The notes beneath the pieces are model-generated. The model saw only the letters and a program-made list of their open reading frames with translations. It was not told the DNA's origin and did no database searches. Both the position numbers and the translations under genes were made by a program. Shown here one piece after another: positions 60,301 to 64,000 of a stretch of DNA of 64,000 nt. How positions within the stretch are numbered: position 1 is the stretch's first letter; each line of letters begins with the position of its first letter. The stretch comes from Isoetes taiwanensis. Taxonomy: Eukaryota > Streptophyta > Lycopodiopsida > Isoetales > Isoetaceae. The stretch lies in assembly GCA_021234155.1 (NCBI GenBank), contig JAJEKV010000095.1, positions 447,966 to 511,965 on the forward strand. Reading direction: 5' to 3'.

Positions 60301-61620
60301 GATCTTGCCGCCGTATGCTGGAAAGGTCACCGCCTTAATACCGATAATGGCCCTCACGCCCAAGGTAGCTCCATCATCTCCTATGATCAAGTCATACCGC
60401 TAATATGCCCATTACTTCGCCCCATCTCGATATTAATCAAACATGTCGGTTAATTTTCTGTCCGCCGCTCCGCCTTATATCGTGATCGACCACTTGCTAA
60501 GATAACGGGTCTTGCTTTGACTTCAGCGCCCAACTTCAACATTTGAACCATTCGGGATGCAAAGTTATTACTTCCCCGAAGTCTATCAAGACTATGAAGG
60601 ACTTGCCTTAATAGCCTTCCTCCCTACCGCGTGGAAATTACTTTATACCGGCTCTCGCTGTTCGTATCTGTTATGCAAAGATGTGGCACTCACCCTGGAT
60701 GGTCAGCGTTTTCGCCGCCGCCGCCGACAGAAAGCCCCAATTTCCTAACTCCGGGCGAATGCACTCATGATGAGGGGCGCTTTGTCGCCCCATGGCTCGG
60801 CCGGAAACACCAAGCATACCGCTTTATGCACTCCTCGCCTCTTTCCTCTTGGGCACGTACCGCAAAAGGATCGCGACCTGCTTTGAGTAGTTTGACTCTC
60901 CGCTTTTGTCCTTGAAGGACACTCCGCTTTCTCCTCATTGCTTCTGTTCCCACCATAGTTTTACTGACCCGGATCGGGTCAGCCTCCCAGGGCTATGGCT
61001 TTGCCGCCTTGCCTCTATCCTCGAAATATCGTCAGCTTCATTTCGCTATTCCAGGTCCCCACCCCCTCGCAGCTTGTTATAGCCTTGGATTCCGGCCTCG
61101 ATAATGTCCTAGGGTTTCTATTGCCCTCACAAGTTTATGGATCTCCTCTATCTCAGCTTTTGGTCGATGCTTTCCCAACTTCGCACATAAAATTTTAGCT
61201 CTGTATGAATTCTCCTCAGATATTGATCGATTTATTGCCTTGTCAGAATCATAGTAAAACTCACAGACTATGTCGATTCTGAGTGTTCCTTTAATCGTGA
61301 ATGGCGCTTTGAAGGTTTGTGGCAGGAACCTTCGAATTTATAAGCATCCCCGCCATGGTTATGTGCCTTTGCATAACCCTTCCACCAACCGAGAGCGGCT
61401 CCTTTCGTTGGTCACAGAATCCATTTTGTCCTGACCTTTCATGCCATAAGCCGCTTTTCCCAGACTTCCACTATTCGTCCAAAATGCATACTCGCTTCCA
61501 ATCCTCGGACTGTTTCTCCTCGAGAACTGCTCCAGCCTGCCTTCCATACATTGCCTGGCATTCCACCTTCTTTCCGTAGTCGTGAGGTATTCCTTATGGT
61601 ATCTTTTGTCGCCCATCTCG
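57386..61620 (-). pseudogene. Ty3/gypsy (chromovirus) gag-pol, heavily degraded
   Basis: Minus-strand order from right to left: gag-like block (61616-61359), possible CCHC region near 60900, reverse transcriptase (about 60000-59750, KKDGSLEMCIDYR with the following IDDL..LQGAKIFSK wording broken), connection region (59006-58812, VYKPGKLNVVADHFQGIPDN), integrase (58560-58150, AGTAYHHQTDGPE in place of GTAYHPQTDGQ), GPY/F-like end (57841-57593, PKIHKVFVSFVEEALLQIG) and a chromodomain-like tail (57586-57386, RYPDLW). Nearly every block is in a different frame, and several breaks fall where the family consensus has CAG or CTG. It is either an old relic or partly corrupted sequence. Confidence 0.78.
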
Positions 61621-64000
61621 GTGTTCTCTCAGCTTTCCTCTTCGTTGTTCCTTTTGCTTTCCATCTGCTTTCGTCCGAAATTCGTTTCTTTCCTCTTCCT
61701 AGGCCTGAGTTCGAAATTGACTCCTGAGTCGAAGATTCCGGGAATGGAGGATCTTCTTCTGCTCCTTCTTGTCCCTTCCTCGCTTCTTCGAAATGATGCT
61801 GCAGCTATGGGTACTGGAAGCTGCTGCCCATCAACTCCTTATTCCTGCTATATACCATGCTAGCGGCTTTTATCCTGCCCAGTCCGTGGTCTCTCATCCG
61901 GGATATTCTCTCCTGGCCGGGTTCCACTGGGGCCAAATTCTGCTCTGCAGGGTCTCAAGGGTCCGCTTTTCTATAAGGTCTCAAATACCAGTCTCAAGGC
62001 TTCTAGCCGACACACAAACAATTCATGGCTATTTGTTGTTTCATTTGTTTCTTTGTATTGTTTATGTTTGTTGCATAATTGTGGGGCAGAATTACATCAA
62101 CAAACATTTAAAGTGCAAATGTAATTGTATTTATATATCATATAATATTTTATATAAAAAGTCTCCTGATCAAGAGTTCAACTATCTTTGTCGCTTCTAA
62201 GACGGGTTGTCTTCAAGAAAACTTCTTAACTTGGGCCGCCCCCAACAGTGACTCCAAGTTCCCCGAGCGCGATGCTTGCCGACCAGCCTCCCGTAGCGGC
62301 TCACTAAAGCCTACCTCAAGGGTCGGATGTGGTGGCCGCAAATACCGCCAATCTTCGGCCCGACGTCCGGCAGGGTATGGCTAAGCTTCCAGAGGTCGAA
62401 AAGCATTGCCCTCCTTGACCAAGACGATAGTCGACATTTGTTGCTATTCGAGCATACCGCCGTTTTCCTCGCAGGAGTGTAACGCATTTTAAATAATTCT
62501 TCTTCACCTCGGGATCGAACTTGGCGTGAATTACCGTTATTCATCCATCGCCAGCTGGGTAAGTAGTACCGAGCCGAATTGCCGCTGTGTCGCCAAGCCT
62601 CGCTTGTTTAATATCTCCAGCACCCCACAAGGATTGCCGAAGCCTTCCACTTCTGCTTAGCTCCTCAGGTTCTTCAATCAGGCACAGCCTCCCGAGGTCG
62701 ATTCTTCTCCTTTGGCTGGGTGGTGTCGGCGATTCCCGTGATAGGGATGCCTCGTGGTCTTCCCACTTCCATCCCCATCTCGCTCTTGGAGGCTTATAAA
62801 CTCCTTCCTTCCTGGCGCAGCCTCGCCACCTATCATTTAAGTTCGGGATGCCGCCGAGGGCCTGATATTCTGAGGTCGCCTCCCCGTAGAGTTTCAGCCT
62901 CACTTGAAGCGGAAAGTTCAGTTCTGACGCGATGAAGTCGCCCAGGCGTCGGTTCCGCTGCAATTGGTGGAGTGTGGCCTGGCTCCAACTCCGAGCCTCC
63001 CTCTCCCCTGCAAGTATTCGGGAATTGATGTCACCGGGAGAGTAGTGATACTCCTCCTCCCTGCTGATGATAGGGCTTAGGCTTCAGGATGCCTAGCCCG
63101 AGTGGGGAAAGCAACTTCCGGCGCCCCGCCGCTCTCGCTCGGGTGCTGATCGGGCCCTCGCCTTCACGGCGCTGCTTCGCCCGAGTCGAGTTCATCCTTC
63201 GGCCGCCCCACCTCCCTCTCATCCTCTCTTTGCTTCCTCGCTCCTCGTTGATACCGCAATGATCCGCCTTCGGTTGATCGCTATGGGCCCACCTCCATCT
63301 GGGATAGAGGCTGCCCCCATCTGCTCCCTCGGGCGCCGGGATAAGAGAAGATGGCTAGCTGCGTGTAAGAGAAGTACTTGGTCCGCATTATCGCCGTGAC
63401 CATGGTCAGTACCGTTTTGTTAGTTTATACTGGGCGATGCCAGACATCGCCCAAGGTCGCTTTGAAGGGATGGGCGGGAAACAAGTATCCTATGCAAGGA
63501 ACTTGAACAAGGGAGGGTCCTACTCCTAGCTTGAAATCGCTTAGCACCGCTTCTATATGGGGTTGCATTTACGTAGCTTTCTGATGTCAATTCTCTTTTC
63601 ACAAAGACTTGAAGATGTCGCTGACATCCCATTTCCTGCGATGTAATCGCTACCGTACTCATCGCACCAAGTCGCTACAGCGTGGCCATTGATCTAGCAA
63701 GGAAGGGAGTATCAAACTACGCGTATGCCCCGTGAAAGTCGAAAGATCGCCTCAAGCAAAGGAGAGCAAATTTGCAAAAGCCAATTGAGAAATGGGACTT
63801 ATTTATAGAAAAAGGGGAAACCCACTCTTGGATGACTCTAGAATTTAACATCGAGATTAAGCAATTTCAATTTCATTAAGGATGCACTCAAAGTTTGAAG
63901 GTTATTTCTAGGGTTTGAGCACAGAACAAGCATCAACCTATTGTGCACTGAGATCATTTGGTAGAAGAAATAGCAATACGTAACTGAACGAAGTACTGAT
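61621..64000. other. No gene identified
   Basis: GC-richer to about 63400. The minus-strand frame 62963-62541 (140 codons) and others have no recognisable domain; upstream gag or leader of the preceding retroelement is possible. 62010-62200 is AT-rich. No LTR or primer-binding site found. Confidence 0.35.

Overview
This is nuclear DNA from a land plant with a large, transposon-rich genome. Only one ordinary host gene is visible: an intact ten-exon gene for an ACAULIS5-type thermospermine synthase (27070-28976, + strand). Its protein is divergent from what I know of the seed-plant ACL5 proteins. A fungal-type (Tcn1-like) Ty3/gypsy element is also present, a group reported from mosses and lycophytes. 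Together these make a non-seed plant (lycophyte, fern or bryophyte) more likely than an angiosperm, but this is inference and the species cannot be read from the sequence.

Layout. 1-3707: a 257-bp direct repeat brackets a piece of a hAT transposon; the left repeat copy carries a 1.04-kb insertion that the right copy lacks. 3708-14590: mostly relic DNA with a foldback repeat family, a LINE 3' end, a PPR pseudogene and a minisatellite. 14590-22900: a fungal-type Ty3/gypsy element on the minus strand, split inside its RNase H region by a 5.9-kb hAT transposon (14903-20811) that has 8-bp target duplications and an apparently complete transposase gene. 22947-26140: tandem duplications. 26220-28976: the thermospermine synthase gene. 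29000-32500: small tandem repeats, unrecognised ORFs and a subtilase relic. 32700-38880: a GC-rich island with a decayed MULE transposase, bracketed by clusters of a 20-bp palindrome. 39945-48135: a Ty3/gypsy element with 1.49-kb LTR, primer-binding site and 5-bp target duplication. Its gag to RT region is replaced by a decayed multi-exon gene. 48136-57385: repeats, an inverted copy of the TIR array seen at the left edge, and an LTR with primer-binding site on the minus strand. 57386-61620: a very degraded Ty3/gypsy pol on the minus strand. 61620-64000: nothing recognised.

The most unusual content is the gene relic at 42121-46202. I read it as a fusion of a ParB/sulfiredoxin-like domain with a DNA methyltransferase-like domain, the architecture of some phage and bacterial DNA-modification proteins. 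One of its introns carries five copies of a 22-nt imperfect palindrome centred on GGCGCC or variants. This reading is by eye and needs a profile search.

Caution about the sequence itself: related copies inside the window repeatedly differ at CAG/CTG trinucleotides, where one copy reads CGG, CCG or has small indels. Some frameshifts in this window may therefore be assembly or base-calling errors at methylated CHG sites and not biological decay.
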